From positions 1-64,000 of the forward strand of contig NZ_JASPDO010000007.1 of assembly GCF_030230605.1 (NCBI RefSeq): 64,000 nt of DNA, written 5' to 3'. Shown piece after piece: positions 33,507-42,957 of this stretch. Made by a program: the position numbers and the translations under genes. Each line of letters opens with the position of its first letter. The first letter of the stretch is position 1. Source of the stretch: Brevibacterium sp. UMB1308A (GTDB lineage: Bacteria > Actinomycetota > Actinomycetes > Actinomycetales > Brevibacteriaceae). Under the pieces are notes generated by a model, which had not been told where the DNA came from, ran no database searches, and worked only from the letters and a program-made list of their open reading frames with translations.

Positions 33507-33980
33507 TCAGACGGACGGCTTACCCCTGGCCGCAGTCAGCCACTGAGGCTCTTCGGCAGGATGGGCGGGATTCAGTGCTTCGATTGCCGACATTGGGGTG
33601 TCGTAGCCGATTACGTTGTACCCCGCATCTTCTCCCGGCCACAGGAATATGTGTTCAAAGGTGTCGCTGGCGAGGTCATAGAGAATGACCCAGGTCTGCC
33701 ATTTACCGCGTTTGGGATCGGCAGTGAGCTCACGCAGTTGCTCCATCACGTCAAGGTTGAACGCCGGATTGGCAATGTCCACCCCCGTGGGCAGGGTCTC
33801 TGCACCGACAAAGCGCCATGCCTGCATCGCCGCGTGCGCTTCCTCAAAACCGGTCAGGATCACAAAGCCGTCCCACGGTTTTTCCTCGTTGAGTCGCTCG
33901 TCTGCACGCAGGCACCAGCCCGTAATTTCCAGGATCGAATCGGCGGAGTCTAAGTCGACCTCAAAATCGGGTGTAGTCAT
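33507..33980 (-). CDS. Hypothetical protein, tandem paralogue 2
   Basis: A 157-residue protein about 60% identical by eye to the gene 19 bp downstream, with the same order of blocks (MTTPDFEVDLDSADSILEI, KPWDGFVILTGFEEAH, LRELTADPKRGKWQTWV, FLWPGEDAGYNVIGYDTPMS). It has an extra tail PQWLTAARGKPSV. GGAGG precedes the ATG. First gene of the pair, so probably co-transcribed. Function unknown. Confidence 0.68.
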   Translation of the reverse strand: MTTPDFEVDLDSADSILEITGWCLRADERLNEEKPWDGFVILTGFEEAHAAMQAWRFVGAETLPTGVDIANPAFNLDVMEQLRELTADPKRGKWQTWVILYDLASDTFEHIFLWPGEDAGYNVIGYDTPMSAIEALNPAHPAEEPQWLTAARGKPSV

Positions 33981-34224
33981 TGTGCTCCCTCCAGTTTCGC
34001 CAGATGTACGCAGAATTTCCGTATTGCGCACTTGGTTATGCGAAAGTCTATGGGAATGTATCGGCGACGTGCATGATGGCAGTTTGCTCAGCCCACATGA
34101 CCAGCCAAGTTCGCCCCTACTCATGTAGCGCTGAAATACGCTGGCTCTTGGTATTCTCATTGAGCAACGTATCGCACGTGTTTCACGCGCACAATGCGTC
34201 TCATGGACTTGGGAGGAGGAAGCA

Positions 34225-35337
34225 ATGCCTAGTCGTCGCTTAAGCAGAGGTTTCCGCGTTCCGCGAAGTAGAAAAGTCGTTGCAACGACCTCTACTGCTC
34301 CCGCCCGTACCAAATCTCCTGTGGTGACAGAAATTGACAAGGGTGTTCCGTGCCGTGTTGAAGGCGAAATGTCGCTCAAACAGGCCATGGATTTGACCAA
34401 TTCATCGCCAGACAACATGGTGCTTCTGCTGTACCCGTCACCCACAAAAGAAGAGATTCGTGAGCTTGAAAACGAGTGGGACCTTCACCCTCTGCTCACC
34501 GATGACCTGCTCAATGCACACCAACGTCCAAAAGTAGAACGTTATGGTGACGTCATGTTCCTGGTCGCCCGGGCTGCTAGCTACATCGACGAACAAGAAG
34601 AAGTGAGGTTTTCGGAGTTTCACGTCCTGATGAAGGATGGCGTGGTTGTTGTCCTGTGCCAAGACGGGCGTTGGATCGATGGGGAAGACGGCTTGCAGAT
34701 GGACGTGTATAACGCGCTGGTTGCTCGTAAGCACGGCAAGACCGTTCTTGCGAACCAGGGGATGTTGTCATACGGACCAGAAGCTATCATTTATCGTCTG
34801 CTCGCAGCGATTGTGGTGGGTTATGCCCCAGTGTTGCGGGGTATCGCGATTGACCGCGAGCAGATCGAACGGCAAGTGTTTTCCGGTGACGCGGCGGTAG
34901 CTGAACGTATTTACCGTCTGAGCCAAGAGGTCATCGATATGCAACACACGATTGCGTCTCTGAATGAAGTGATCGACTCATTGCGCGACGGGTTCGATAA
35001 GTATGAAATTCCAGAAGACTTGCGTACATATCTCGATGACGTCGAAGATGATCTGCTGCATGCGCTTAGGCAAACGGCCGATCTCCGTGATGCTCTTGCG
35101 CAGATTCTGAGTGTGAATGCGACGCTGGTGTCGCAACGCCAAAACGAGGACATGAAGAAGATTTCAGGGTGGGCAGCGATCCTGTTTGCTCCCACTCTTA
35201 TTGGTGCGATCTATGGAATGAACTTTGACCACATGCCTGAGCTGCATTGGGCGTTTGGATACCCTATGGCAATCGGGATGATGGTAGGAGTTGGCGTTCT
35301 GCTGTATTACTTCTTCCGCAAATCCGACTGGATGTAA
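34225..35337 (+). CDS. corA: CorA-family divalent cation channel
   Basis: A 370-residue magnesium/cobalt transporter. Large cytosolic domain (about 45-300), then two membrane helices with the selectivity loop YGMNF at 330-334 between them, and a basic end FRKSDWM. The first 30 residues are basic and Ser/Arg-rich. GGAGGAGG precedes the ATG. No Mg-sensing riboswitch is visible in the 244-bp upstream gap. Confidence 0.93.
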   Translation: MPSRRLSRGFRVPRSRKVVATTSTAPARTKSPVVTEIDKGVPCRVEGEMSLKQAMDLTNSSPDNMVLLLYPSPTKEEIRELENEWDLHPLLTDDLLNAHQRPKVERYGDVMFLVARAASYIDEQEEVRFSEFHVLMKDGVVVVLCQDGRWIDGEDGLQMDVYNALVARKHGKTVLANQGMLSYGPEAIIYRLLAAIVVGYAPVLRGIAIDREQIERQVFSGDAAVAERIYRLSQEVIDMQHTIASLNEVIDSLRDGFDKYEIPEDLRTYLDDVEDDLLHALRQTADLRDALAQILSVNATLVSQRQNEDMKKISGWAAILFAPTLIGAIYGMNFDHMPELHWAFGYPMAIGMMVGVGVLLYYFFRKSDWM

Positions 35338-35356
35338 CGAGTCTGTAGGGGCGTGA

Positions 35357-36001
35357 TTATCGTCTGGTGTTTGACGAATACTGCGCCCTGCAACGGTTCA
35401 AAAACTTTGCCAGGGTGCGGGCATCCCGTGTGTGTCTCCAGGTGATGTGAGCGGGTCGTATGTTTCCGTTGAGGTAGTAGTACGGTAGCTTGCCTTTGAT
35501 GTGTGGGCGTTCTGTTCGAAATCTTTCAACCGTGTGAACGTCTGGTGCAATGATCGCTGTGTAAGGTATCAGATATCTGTTCGGGAACTGCTGGGCATCG
35601 ATGTGAAGGATGCCGTCCCATGAGTAGAAAAGGGGCGGTATTTCTTCCGAGATGCGGGAGAAGTCAGGCGGGTACAGGCCCTCGCGTGTGATGACCCAGT
35701 CCCGAGTTGCCAGTTTGTCTTGGGGACGAGGCCTAAGACGCAGAACTATCATTCTCACGGCTGCCACTGGAACCATGATGGCTAAGGCGACAAAACAGGC
35801 AAGAAGCAACCACGCGCGAGGGTCTTTCCAGGTTTCTTCCACGTAGCTGAGCCATAAAACGGCAACCGAACCCAGCCACACAAGGGGCATCACAACCCAG
35901 TTAAAGATTTTCTCAATGGGACGGACGCGAAGCGTCACTTGTCCTGTTGTGTTGAACTCGTGTTCGAGCTCGTCGAGGTAGCGTTGCTTGATCCGGGCCA
36001 T
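35357..36001 (-). CDS. Membrane protein, tandem paralogue 1
   Basis: A 214-residue protein with two membrane segments (about 35-52 and 65-90) and a C-terminal cytosolic half containing WVITREGLYPPD, EEIPPLFYSWDGI and TWRHTRDARTLAKFL. The shape resembles YcxB/PH-like small membrane proteins, but I cannot name it. The ATG at 36001 is set by the almost identical start of the next gene; a longer upstream frame is an artefact. No clear ribosome-binding site. Confidence 0.68.
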   Translation of the reverse strand: MARIKQRYLDELEHEFNTTGQVTLRVRPIEKIFNWVVMPLVWLGSVAVLWLSYVEETWKDPRAWLLLACFVALAIMVPVAAVRMIVLRLRPRPQDKLATRDWVITREGLYPPDFSRISEEIPPLFYSWDGILHIDAQQFPNRYLIPYTAIIAPDVHTVERFRTERPHIKGKLPYYYLNGNIRPAHITWRHTRDARTLAKFLNRCRAQYSSNTRR

Positions 36002-36011
36002 CGTGGGTTTC

Positions 36012-36674
36012 CTAGAGGTCTTGTGCGGACAGTGAGTAACGTTTTTTACACGTTTGCAGGAAGCTTGCCAGTGTGCGGGCATCTGGCGTGTGGGTCCAAG
36101 TGATGTAGGTAGAGCGAACGCTTCCGTTCGGATAATAGAAAAATGACTCGTCTTTGATGCCTGGGCGTTCGAATTGAACCCTTTCAATCGTTTCAAGGCG
36201 TGGTGTAATGACTGCTGTGGCTGGTGGCCACGGCAACTTAATTGGAAAGCGCCCGACTTCGATGTCATTGATGCCGTCCCATGTGTAGAAAAGGGGCGGT
36301 ATTTCGCCCGAGGTGCGGGTGGCATCCGGTGGGTACAGGCCCTCGCGTGTGATGACCCAGTAATGTGTCCGCAATCTGTCCCGAGAACGAGACCGAACCA
36401 GCGAAACCATAATAAACGTTGTTACGGCTGGTACTGCTACGACGATCACGGAATAACCGGCTACACGAACCCAGGCCAGAGGGTTCTCCCAAGTGCCGTC
36501 GGAGATGATTCGCCATACGACGATGAGGGACCAGGCCCATACAAAAAAGATAATTGAGGGTAGGACAATCCCGTGAACCATCTTGGACACAGGGCGGACG
36601 CGAAGTGTCACTTGTCCTGTTGTGTTGAACTCGTGTTCGAGCTCGGCGAGGTAGCGTTGCTTGATCCGGGCCAT
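36012..36674 (-). CDS. Membrane protein, tandem paralogue 2
   Basis: A 220-residue paralogue of the gene 10 bp downstream with the same layout: MARIKQRYLAELEHEFNTTG, two membrane segments, WVITREGLYPPDATR, EIPPLFYTWDGI, TWTHTPDARTLASFL. The first 75 or so bases are nearly identical to those of the neighbour while the membrane parts have diverged, as if the 5' end were kept equal by conversion or selection. Function unknown. Confidence 0.68.
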   Translation of the reverse strand: MARIKQRYLAELEHEFNTTGQVTLRVRPVSKMVHGIVLPSIIFFVWAWSLIVVWRIISDGTWENPLAWVRVAGYSVIVVAVPAVTTFIMVSLVRSRSRDRLRTHYWVITREGLYPPDATRTSGEIPPLFYTWDGINDIEVGRFPIKLPWPPATAVITPRLETIERVQFERPGIKDESFFYYPNGSVRSTYITWTHTPDARTLASFLQTCKKRYSLSAQDL

Positions 36675-36758
36675 ACTTAGAGTCTAGATAGCTTGGGGCG
36701 CATGCAATTCGAGCGCATGACACAGAACTGAAACGTGCTGTGTAGCTTCAAACAAAAC

Positions 36759-36791
36759 TGGGGCCCTTCCCGAAAACAGGAAGAGCCCCAG
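36759..36791 (-). terminator. Terminator behind the MHS transporter gene
   Basis: On the minus strand: CTGGGGCTCTTCC, short loop, GGAAGGGCCCCAG, followed by TTTTGTTT, 15 bp past the stop. One mismatch in a 13-bp stem. Confidence 0.88.
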
Positions 36792-36805
36792 CTGAGTGGA
36801 CCGAA

Positions 36806-38191
36806 TCAAACTCCCATAGGGAAGTGTTTGTGGTCCGGGCCGTTCTTCCGTTCCGTCATCTCTTCAGGGTTGTCCAACCAGTTCAAGCCTCGATTACGCA
36901 ACATGAACAGGTACACCATGAGCGACAGACCAATCGTGACGGTCGCATACACCACGAATAGGCCTGCATGGTTCGCTTTTGCAGCCGACCAGATCACGGG
37001 CGCTGTTCCACCGAAAATCGAGTTAGCAAGTGCGTAGCCCAGGCCAACACCCAGCGCACGAACGTGAGTGGGGAACAGTTCGGCCTTAACAATCGCATTG
37101 ATGGACGTGTATCCGGTGAGAATCACGAAACCAACCGCAAGGATGAGGAAAGCAAAAATCGGGTTGGTGACCCCAGGAAGTACCAAGAACATGACCCAGG
37201 TGAAAAGCACACCGCCAACACCGAAGAACACCAACAGTGTGCGTCGTCCCACACGGTCCGAAATCGCTCCACCAATGGGCTGCATGATCATGAGGAGGGT
37301 CAACGCAATGAGTGAAATAACCGAACCGGTGATGGCGTCTTCGCTAAACGACGCCTTCACCACGTTTGGCCCGTTAACTGAGTAACCGTAGAACGCAAGC
37401 GTTCCACCCATGGTGACCAAGAAACACACAAGCAGTTCACGCCAGTACGCGGTGAGCAGTTCCTTCATTGACCCCGATTGCTTTGACCCACCGGAGCGCG
37501 CCGCGTCAATCGACTCCTGCGTCATCGACTCATCCATGGTGCGGCGCAACCACAGAACAACAAGAGCGCCCAAACCACCAATGAGGAAGGCGATGCGCCA
37601 ACCCATTCCTGAGATCCATTCCATGTCGGCAAAAAGCAGCATGGCCAAGAACACGGTCTGTGCAAGTACGTGACCACCTACCAAGGTCACGTACTGGAAC
37701 GATGAAAGGAAACCACGGTGTTTAGCCACGGCGGCTTCGGACATGTACGTTGCAGAGGTTCCGTACTCACCACCGGTAGCAAAACCTTGGATCAAACGGC
37801 ACAGGATCAGGATGACGGCAGCCCACACACCAATAGACTCACGGGTGGGTGTCAGCGCGATGACGAACGAACATCCAGCCATTACCAGAATTGAGAACGT
37901 CAGCGCTGCCTTGCGTCCGTGACGGTCAGCGAAGCGACCGAAGTACCAGGATCCAACGGGGCGCATCACGAAGGTGACAGCAAAAATCGCCCACACGTAA
38001 ATGGTGGAGTTTGAGTCTTCTTCTGAAAAGAACTGGTGCTCAAAAGCTTTAGCAAAAACTGAATAGACATATACGTCGTACCACTCAACGAGGTTACCTG
38101 CGGACCCCTTGAGGGTGTTCGCGACTGAGCGTCCGAGCGATTGTGGCGCTCGCGTGCTCGTCGCGGAAATCGAGTGTGATTTTTCAGACAT
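36806..38191 (-). CDS. MHS-family metabolite:proton symporter
   Basis: A 461-residue major-facilitator protein with 12 membrane segments. GNLVEWYDVYVYSVFA in segment 1, the MFS loop GRFADRHGRKA, CRLIQGFATGGEYGTSATY and the second-half loop SDRVGRRTLL place it in the metabolite:H+ symporter group (KgtP, ProP, ShiA, CitA). The substrate, probably an organic acid or osmolyte, cannot be told. TACCCT (38198-38203 as AGGGTA) lies 6 nt before the ATG with no ribosome-binding site. Confidence 0.88.
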   Translation of the reverse strand: MSEKSHSISATSTRAPQSLGRSVANTLKGSAGNLVEWYDVYVYSVFAKAFEHQFFSEEDSNSTIYVWAIFAVTFVMRPVGSWYFGRFADRHGRKAALTFSILVMAGCSFVIALTPTRESIGVWAAVILILCRLIQGFATGGEYGTSATYMSEAAVAKHRGFLSSFQYVTLVGGHVLAQTVFLAMLLFADMEWISGMGWRIAFLIGGLGALVVLWLRRTMDESMTQESIDAARSGGSKQSGSMKELLTAYWRELLVCFLVTMGGTLAFYGYSVNGPNVVKASFSEDAITGSVISLIALTLLMIMQPIGGAISDRVGRRTLLVFFGVGGVLFTWVMFLVLPGVTNPIFAFLILAVGFVILTGYTSINAIVKAELFPTHVRALGVGLGYALANSIFGGTAPVIWSAAKANHAGLFVVYATVTIGLSLMVYLFMLRNRGLNWLDNPEEMTERKNGPDHKHFPMGV

Positions 38192-38396
38192 GGTTCGAGG
38201 GTACTGCCTATATGCACTATTTCTTCAACTCGCGCACACGCTTGCGAAGCTTGCCATTCCGTAGCCCAACCCAGCCCAACCCGTACTGAGCAGGAGGACT
38301 CCAATCCAGGGGGTAGTGAAAGTGACTTTCAGCACACTCGGTATGGTGGAGGTTCTGAGACATCTTTCATGAAACGTAAACAGAGAAGGATTTACA

Positions 38397-39896
38397 GTGT
38401 ACGTTCAAATCCAACGACGCTTCACGAGGGCTCTCTCATGGGTCATCATGGCGCTTCTTGTTGGGGTGCTGACCGTCGCAGGGTTCACACCGGCACACGC
38501 TCAATCGGACAATTCGAAACCAGCGGTCCAAGCCAGCGGTGTTCAAGGGAAGAAATACACCATTGCGACCGACACCACGTTCGCTCCATTTGAGTTTCGC
38601 GATCCCGCTACCGGCAAACTTACGGGAATCGACATGGACCTCCTCAGGGCCATCGCTGAAGACCAAGGGTTCGACGTCGAAATTCAGTCCGTGGGCTTCC
38701 AGGCTGCAGTAACTGCCGTCGATGCTGGTCAAGCAGATGGTGTGATTGCCGGAATGGGAATCACCGACGAACGCAAACAAAAGTTCGACTTCTCCGAACC
38801 GTACTTCGACTCCGGCATCCAGATGGCCATTTCCCAAAACGACGACGAGATCCAGGGGTATGAAGATCTCGAGGGTAAAACCGTTGTCGTAAAAACGGGG
38901 ACAGAAGGCGAAGCAGTCGCCAAGGAGCTTGCAGAAGAACATAACTTCAAAATCAAAGGGCTCGACCAGTCAGCCACCATGTACGAGTCCGTTAAGAACG
39001 GAACCGCCGTTGCCGTTTTCGACGACTACCCAGTCCTCGCCTACGGTGTGGAACAGGGCAACGGCCTAAAGATCGTCACCGATAAAGTTCCCGGGTCTCA
39101 GTACGGATTTGCCGTTAAGAAAGGCGAGAACACCGAGCTTCTTGAGGCTTTCAACGCAGGACTTAAAAACCTGCGGGACTCAGGGGAGTACGACAAAATT
39201 GTCGACTCCTACCTAGGTGGTGCCAGCAAAGAAGACTCAAAACCGGGCAACATCTTTTCGCTTGCACAACAGACATGGCCAGCGCTCGCAAAGGGTCTGT
39301 GGAACACACTGGCGATTACCGTTGTGTCCTTTGCAATTGCGATGGTGCTGGGACTGGTATTCGGATTCATGAAGGTGTCTCAGAACCGCGTGCTTGCCGG
39401 CATTGCGTCAGTATTCGTCGCGATTTTCCGTGGAACCCCACTACTGGTCTGGGCATTCTTCTTCTACTTTGGTCTTCCACAGTTGATGGGCACGAAGGGT
39501 GATGTGTTCATTGCCGGTGTCGCTACCTTGGCACTGAACGCTGGCGCATACCTCACCGAGATTGTGCGTGGAGGTATCCAAGCCGTCGATGTAGGACAGA
39601 TGGAAGCCGCCCGATCGCTGGGTCTGCCATGGGGTAAGTCGATGCAGAAGGTCGTGGTTCCTCAGGCTGTGAAAATCGCTACCCCGTCCATCATCAACCA
39701 GCTGGTCATTACGCTGAAGGACTCCTCGCTGCTTCTGACCATCGGATTTGCTGAACTTCTCTACCAAGCACAACAGGTGTACGCCTCAAACTTCCGCACC
39801 ACGGAAATGCTCATCATCGTGGGTGTGATCTACTTCGTCATCATCACGGTGCTCACCTGGATTGCCAACATTGTCGACAGGAGGCTCAACAAGTGA
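38397..39896 (+). CDS. Amino-acid ABC importer: substrate-binding protein fused to permease
   Basis: A 499-residue fusion. A signal sequence to about residue 39 (cleavage near PAHA-QSDN), a periplasmic-binding-type domain (about 55-275; [34 protein letters not shown]) and a HisM/GlnP-type permease (about 290-499; the loop [14 protein letters not shown], then [13 protein letters not shown]). Specificity is polar amino acid, glutamine-like by resemblance. GTG start with AGAAGGA. Its TGA overlaps the start of the ATPase gene. Confidence 0.92.
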   Translation: MYVQIQRRFTRALSWVIMALLVGVLTVAGFTPAHAQSDNSKPAVQASGVQGKKYTIATDTTFAPFEFRDPATGKLTGIDMDLLRAIAEDQGFDVEIQSVGFQAAVTAVDAGQADGVIAGMGITDERKQKFDFSEPYFDSGIQMAISQNDDEIQGYEDLEGKTVVVKTGTEGEAVAKELAEEHNFKIKGLDQSATMYESVKNGTAVAVFDDYPVLAYGVEQGNGLKIVTDKVPGSQYGFAVKKGENTELLEAFNAGLKNLRDSGEYDKIVDSYLGGASKEDSKPGNIFSLAQQTWPALAKGLWNTLAITVVSFAIAMVLGLVFGFMKVSQNRVLAGIASVFVAIFRGTPLLVWAFFFYFGLPQLMGTKGDVFIAGVATLALNAGAYLTEIVRGGIQAVDVGQMEAARSLGLPWGKSMQKVVVPQAVKIATPSIINQLVITLKDSSLLLTIGFAELLYQAQQVYASNFRTTEMLIIVGVIYFVIITVLTWIANIVDRRLNK

Positions 39897-40636
39897 GTAA
39901 GGAAACGTCACCTGCAATCAAGGTCAGCGGGCTACGTAAGTCGTTTGGCGACAACGAAGTGATTAAGGGAATCGATTTCGAGGTAGCACACGGTGAAGTC
40001 ATCTCGCTCATTGGGCCATCTGGCTCAGGTAAGTCCACGATTCTTCGGATGCTCAATCGCTTAGAGGACCCCACCTCGGGGAAAGTTGTGATCGAGGGAA
40101 CCGACATCACGGACCCCGCAACCAACCTCAACTCCGTGCGTCAACACATTGGCATGGTTTTTCAGCACTTCAACCTGTTTCCCAACATGACCGTGATTGA
40201 GAACATCATGCTGGCACCGGTTGAGTTGAAGAAAAAGAGCTCCAAGGACGCGCGCGACTATGCGATGCGACTCCTGGAACGAGTAGGCCTTGCAGATAAA
40301 GCTGACGAACGCCCCCACAAATTGTCGGGCGGGCAGAAGCAGCGCGTCGCAATCGCGCGTGCTCTTGCTATGGAACCTCAGATCATGCTCTTCGACGAGG
40401 CCACCTCGGCGCTCGACCCGGAAATGGTCGGCGAAGTACTCCAGGTGATCCGGGACCTCGCAAAAGAGGGCATGACCATGATCCTGGTGACTCACGAAAT
40501 GGGCTTCGCTCGCGAAGTCTGCGACCGGGTGTTCTTCCTGGCCGACGGGGAGCTCGTCGAGTCTGGCCCACCCGAGGAAGTCTTCGACAAGCCGGAACAC
40601 CAACGCACGCAAGACTTCCTGGCCAAAGTCCTGTAA
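39893..40636 (+). CDS. Amino-acid ABC importer ATPase (GlnQ-like)
   Basis: A 247-residue ATPase driving the importer encoded just upstream (GTGA overlap). Walker [11 protein letters not shown]-loop [12 protein letters not shown], signature [15 protein letters not shown], Walker [15 protein letters not shown] and switch His in LVTHEMGFA are all intact. A strong terminator follows. Confidence 0.95.
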   Translation: MSKETSPAIKVSGLRKSFGDNEVIKGIDFEVAHGEVISLIGPSGSGKSTILRMLNRLEDPTSGKVVIEGTDITDPATNLNSVRQHIGMVFQHFNLFPNMTVIENIMLAPVELKKKSSKDARDYAMRLLERVGLADKADERPHKLSGGQKQRVAIARALAMEPQIMLFDEATSALDPEMVGEVLQVIRDLAKEGMTMILVTHEMGFAREVCDRVFFLADGELVESGPPEEVFDKPEHQRTQDFLAKVL

Positions 40637-40665
40637 CCAAAGCCGTCGTAACTAAAGCTGGTGTG

Positions 40666-40697
40666 ACAACCCCGAGGTGGAACGACCTCGGGGTTGT
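40666..40697 (+). terminator. Terminator behind the amino-acid importer
   Basis: ACAACCCCGAGGT (40666-40678), 6-nt loop, ACCTCGGGGTTGT (40685-40697): a perfect 13-bp stem, T-poor tail. Both arms contain the ACCTCGG 7-mer that is frequent throughout the window. Confidence 0.88.
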
Positions 40698-40828
40698 TCC
40701 TTCCCTTACACATGGGAAAGAAAGCTCCAATTTGAACCATTTGCGTCCTTGGTGCGTGTGTTGAATGCATGCGAAAACGGAGCAGGACTATCTTTGAAAA
40801 TGAGTAGTGCACACACGGAAGGTCACTC

Positions 40829-42364
40829 ATGGGTTCCCGATCAAAAATCATTAGCCTGGCTGCCGCCGTCACGGCAACGGCCACAGCCGGCCTCGCAGTG
40901 CGAGACCTCCTGCAGAAGAAACACTCCCTTTTGCGCAACTACCCGGTGGCGGGTCACGCCCGGTACATGCTGGAAGATATCCGACCTCAAATCCAGCAGT
41001 ACTTTATTGAACGTAATTGGGACGGTAGGCCGTTTGACCGTGATACGCGAAGCCTGATTTACGCGCGTGCAAAGGGTCAAGACGACGACGATGCGTTCGG
41101 CACCGAACTCGACGTGACGCGCGTTGGCGCGGAATACCTGGTTCACTCGATGGCTCCAGTGGCCATGCCAGAAAATCCACCGCGCGTGCACATCGGTGGT
41201 GACGAATGCACGCAACCGTATGACATGTCGCTCATGAATATTTCAGCCATGAGCTTCGGGTCGCTGTCTGACAACGCAGTACGCGCCCTCAACAAGGGTG
41301 CTGAACTGGGTGGCTTCCTTCACGACACAGGTGAAGGTGCGATTTCGCCTTACCACCAAGAAGCAAACGGTGACCTGATGTGGGAGCTCGGAACCGGGTA
41401 CTTTGGTGCGCGCGACGAGAACGGCAACTTTGATCCGCAACGCTTCCGCGATCGCTCTGCAGATGAACAAGTCAAGTGCGTGTCACTTAAGCTGTCGCAG
41501 GGTGCAAAACCTGGACTGGGAGGGATGCTCCCTGGCCCCAAGGTCACGCCCGAGATCGCCGAAATTCGCGGAATCCCGGTAGGACAGGACTGTATTTCAC
41601 CTGCGTACCACCGTGTGTTCTCAACACCAGTTGAGCTGATTGAGTTCACCGCGCGTATGCGGGAACTCTCCGGTGGTAAACCGGCAGGTTTCAAGCTCTG
41701 TGTGACGTCCCGTGCGCAGGTGCTGGCGGTATGTAAAGCCATGTTAGAAGTTGGGACCACCCCTGACTTCATCATCATCGACGGATCAGAAGGTGGAACA
41801 GGAGCTGCGCCTCTGGAATTCGAAGACCACATGGGAATGCCGCTGACTGAAGGTTTGGCGACCTTCCACAACGCCCTGGTGGGAACCGGATTGCGCGATC
41901 GCGTCAAACTCGGCGCCGCCGGAAAGGTCGCCGCAGGTAACGACATTGTGAAACGCCTGATCCAAGGAGCTGACTTCACGATGTCGGCACGCGCCATGAT
42001 GATGGCGATTGGATGCATCCAGGCCCAAGTGTGTAACACCGGCAAATGCCCAGTGGGTGTGGCCACACAGAACCCGCTTCGTGCACGTGCACTGGATGTC
42101 GAAGATAAGTCGATGCGCGTCTTCCGCTACCACCAAGCAACAGTGAACCAAGCGGTGCGACTGATGGCCGCCATGGGTGTACAGGATCCCAGCGAGCTTG
42201 ACTACTCGATGTTGCGCAAGCGCGTTTCTCACAAGCAAACACTTGGTTTTGACCAACTGTTCGACCACCTCGGCGACGGTGAGCTTTTGAGCCAAGCTCC
42301 TCAAGCGTGGGAAGCGGCATGGAATGCCGCAAGCCCCCACTCATTCCTGCCTACACGCAAGTAG
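40829..42364 (+). CDS. FMN-binding glutamate synthase family protein
   Basis: A 511-residue protein of the archaeal-type GltB / FMN-dependent group. A short N-terminal hydrophobic segment is followed by the synthase barrel (about 90-470): NISAMSFGSLSDNAVRAL, GEGAISPYH, DGSEGGTGAAPLEF, and the iron-sulfur pattern Cys396-x5-Cys402-x4-Cys407. There is no glutaminase domain and no small-subunit gene nearby, so it is not a classical GOGAT; true substrates of this group are uncertain. The start follows GGAAGGTCACTC at moderate spacing. Confidence 0.88.
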   Translation: MGSRSKIISLAAAVTATATAGLAVRDLLQKKHSLLRNYPVAGHARYMLEDIRPQIQQYFIERNWDGRPFDRDTRSLIYARAKGQDDDDAFGTELDVTRVGAEYLVHSMAPVAMPENPPRVHIGGDECTQPYDMSLMNISAMSFGSLSDNAVRALNKGAELGGFLHDTGEGAISPYHQEANGDLMWELGTGYFGARDENGNFDPQRFRDRSADEQVKCVSLKLSQGAKPGLGGMLPGPKVTPEIAEIRGIPVGQDCISPAYHRVFSTPVELIEFTARMRELSGGKPAGFKLCVTSRAQVLAVCKAMLEVGTTPDFIIIDGSEGGTGAAPLEFEDHMGMPLTEGLATFHNALVGTGLRDRVKLGAAGKVAAGNDIVKRLIQGADFTMSARAMMMAIGCIQAQVCNTGKCPVGVATQNPLRARALDVEDKSMRVFRYHQATVNQAVRLMAAMGVQDPSELDYSMLRKRVSHKQTLGFDQLFDHLGDGELLSQAPQAWEAAWNAASPHSFLPTRK

Positions 42365-42397
42365 CAAGCGCGGTTAGTGTCGTTGGGCTGAGGGCAC

Positions 42398-42655
42398 TCA
42401 GCTCAACGACATGAACAGCTTTTCAAGGTCTTTCCGAACTTCTGGCTCATTGCCTTGGGCCATGCACTCCTCCAAGCCGGTCGCAATGATGGCAAAACCA
42501 GCCCGGTCCACTGCTTTTGACGCTGCTGCCAGCTGTGTCACGGCAGAACGGCAATCGGCGCCTTCTTCAAGTAAACGGATAACTCCTGCGATCTGTCCTT
42601 GTGCTCGCTTGAGGCGGTTGATGACAGGCTTCATGCTCTCGGGCTCGAGGTCCAT
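42398..42655 (-). CDS. cstR: CstR-type (CsoR family) persulfide-sensing repressor
   Basis: An 85-residue CsoR/FrmR-fold repressor: MKPVINRLKRAQGQIAGVIR and the two cysteines Cys35 and Cys64, 29 residues apart as in CstR. The copper-ligand His of true CsoR, four residues before the second Cys, is Gly60 here (TGLEEC), so copper sensing is unlikely and reactive-sulfur sensing likely. The divergent neighbours encode a Cys-rich protein and a persulfide dioxygenase-rhodanese, which supports this. Two GC-rich palindromes lie in between. Confidence 0.88.
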   Translation of the reverse strand: MDLEPESMKPVINRLKRAQGQIAGVIRLLEEGADCRSAVTQLAAASKAVDRAGFAIIATGLEECMAQGNEPEVRKDLEKLFMSLS

Positions 42656-42692
42656 GCGGTCCTTTCGTGACGGAACTACTGTCGAAACTATA

Positions 42693-42729
42693 TACCCCCG
42701 GGGGTACTTTTGCATACCCCGAGGGGTAT
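42693..42729. promoter_or_regulatory. Two CsoR/CstR-type operators
   Basis: TACCCCCGGGGGTA at 42693-42706 (perfect 7-bp arms, no spacer) and ATACCCC-GA-GGGGTAT at 42714-42729 (perfect 7-bp arms). Both match the known G-tract palindromes of this repressor family and sit between cstR and the sulfur-response genes. Confidence 0.85.
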
Positions 42730-42776
42730 ATGGCACAGTGGTGTGCAAACACATCGATTAGAGTGGAGAACGAGCC

Positions 42777-42953
42777 ATGTGCCGACCTGTAAATTGCAAA
42801 AAATGTGGAAAGACGACGTGGGCTGGCTGCGGGCAGCACATCGATTCCGTGAAAGCCACCGTCTCACCGCAACAGTGGTGTACGTGCTCACGTGAAAAAT
42901 CCTCTAAATCCCCAAGCTTTTTCGCTCGACTGTTTGGTCAAGCTGGAAGGTAA
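42777..42953 (+). CDS. 58-residue Cys-rich zinc-knuckle-like protein
   Basis: A small protein that ordinary ORF length filters miss. It reads MCRPVNCKKCGKTTWAGC and GQHIDSVKATVSPQQWCTCS before a basic, Phe-containing tail FFARLFGQAGR. Cys7-x2-Cys10-x7-Cys18-x2-His21 looks like a zinc site; Cys2, Cys35 and Cys37 are extra. Short proteins with the CGKTTWxGCGxH core are, from memory, scattered in actinobacteria without assigned function. GTGGAG precedes the ATG, the CstR operators lie 48 bp upstream and the CstB-like gene starts 4 bp after its stop, so it belongs to the sulfur-stress operon. Confidence 0.82.
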   Translation: MCRPVNCKKCGKTTWAGCGQHIDSVKATVSPQQWCTCSREKSSKSPSFFARLFGQAGR

Positions 42954-42957
42954 CACC

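Noticed and set aside
33981..34224. Magnesium riboswitch before corA
   Set aside because: No long structured leader with the expected stems or a terminator could be seen.
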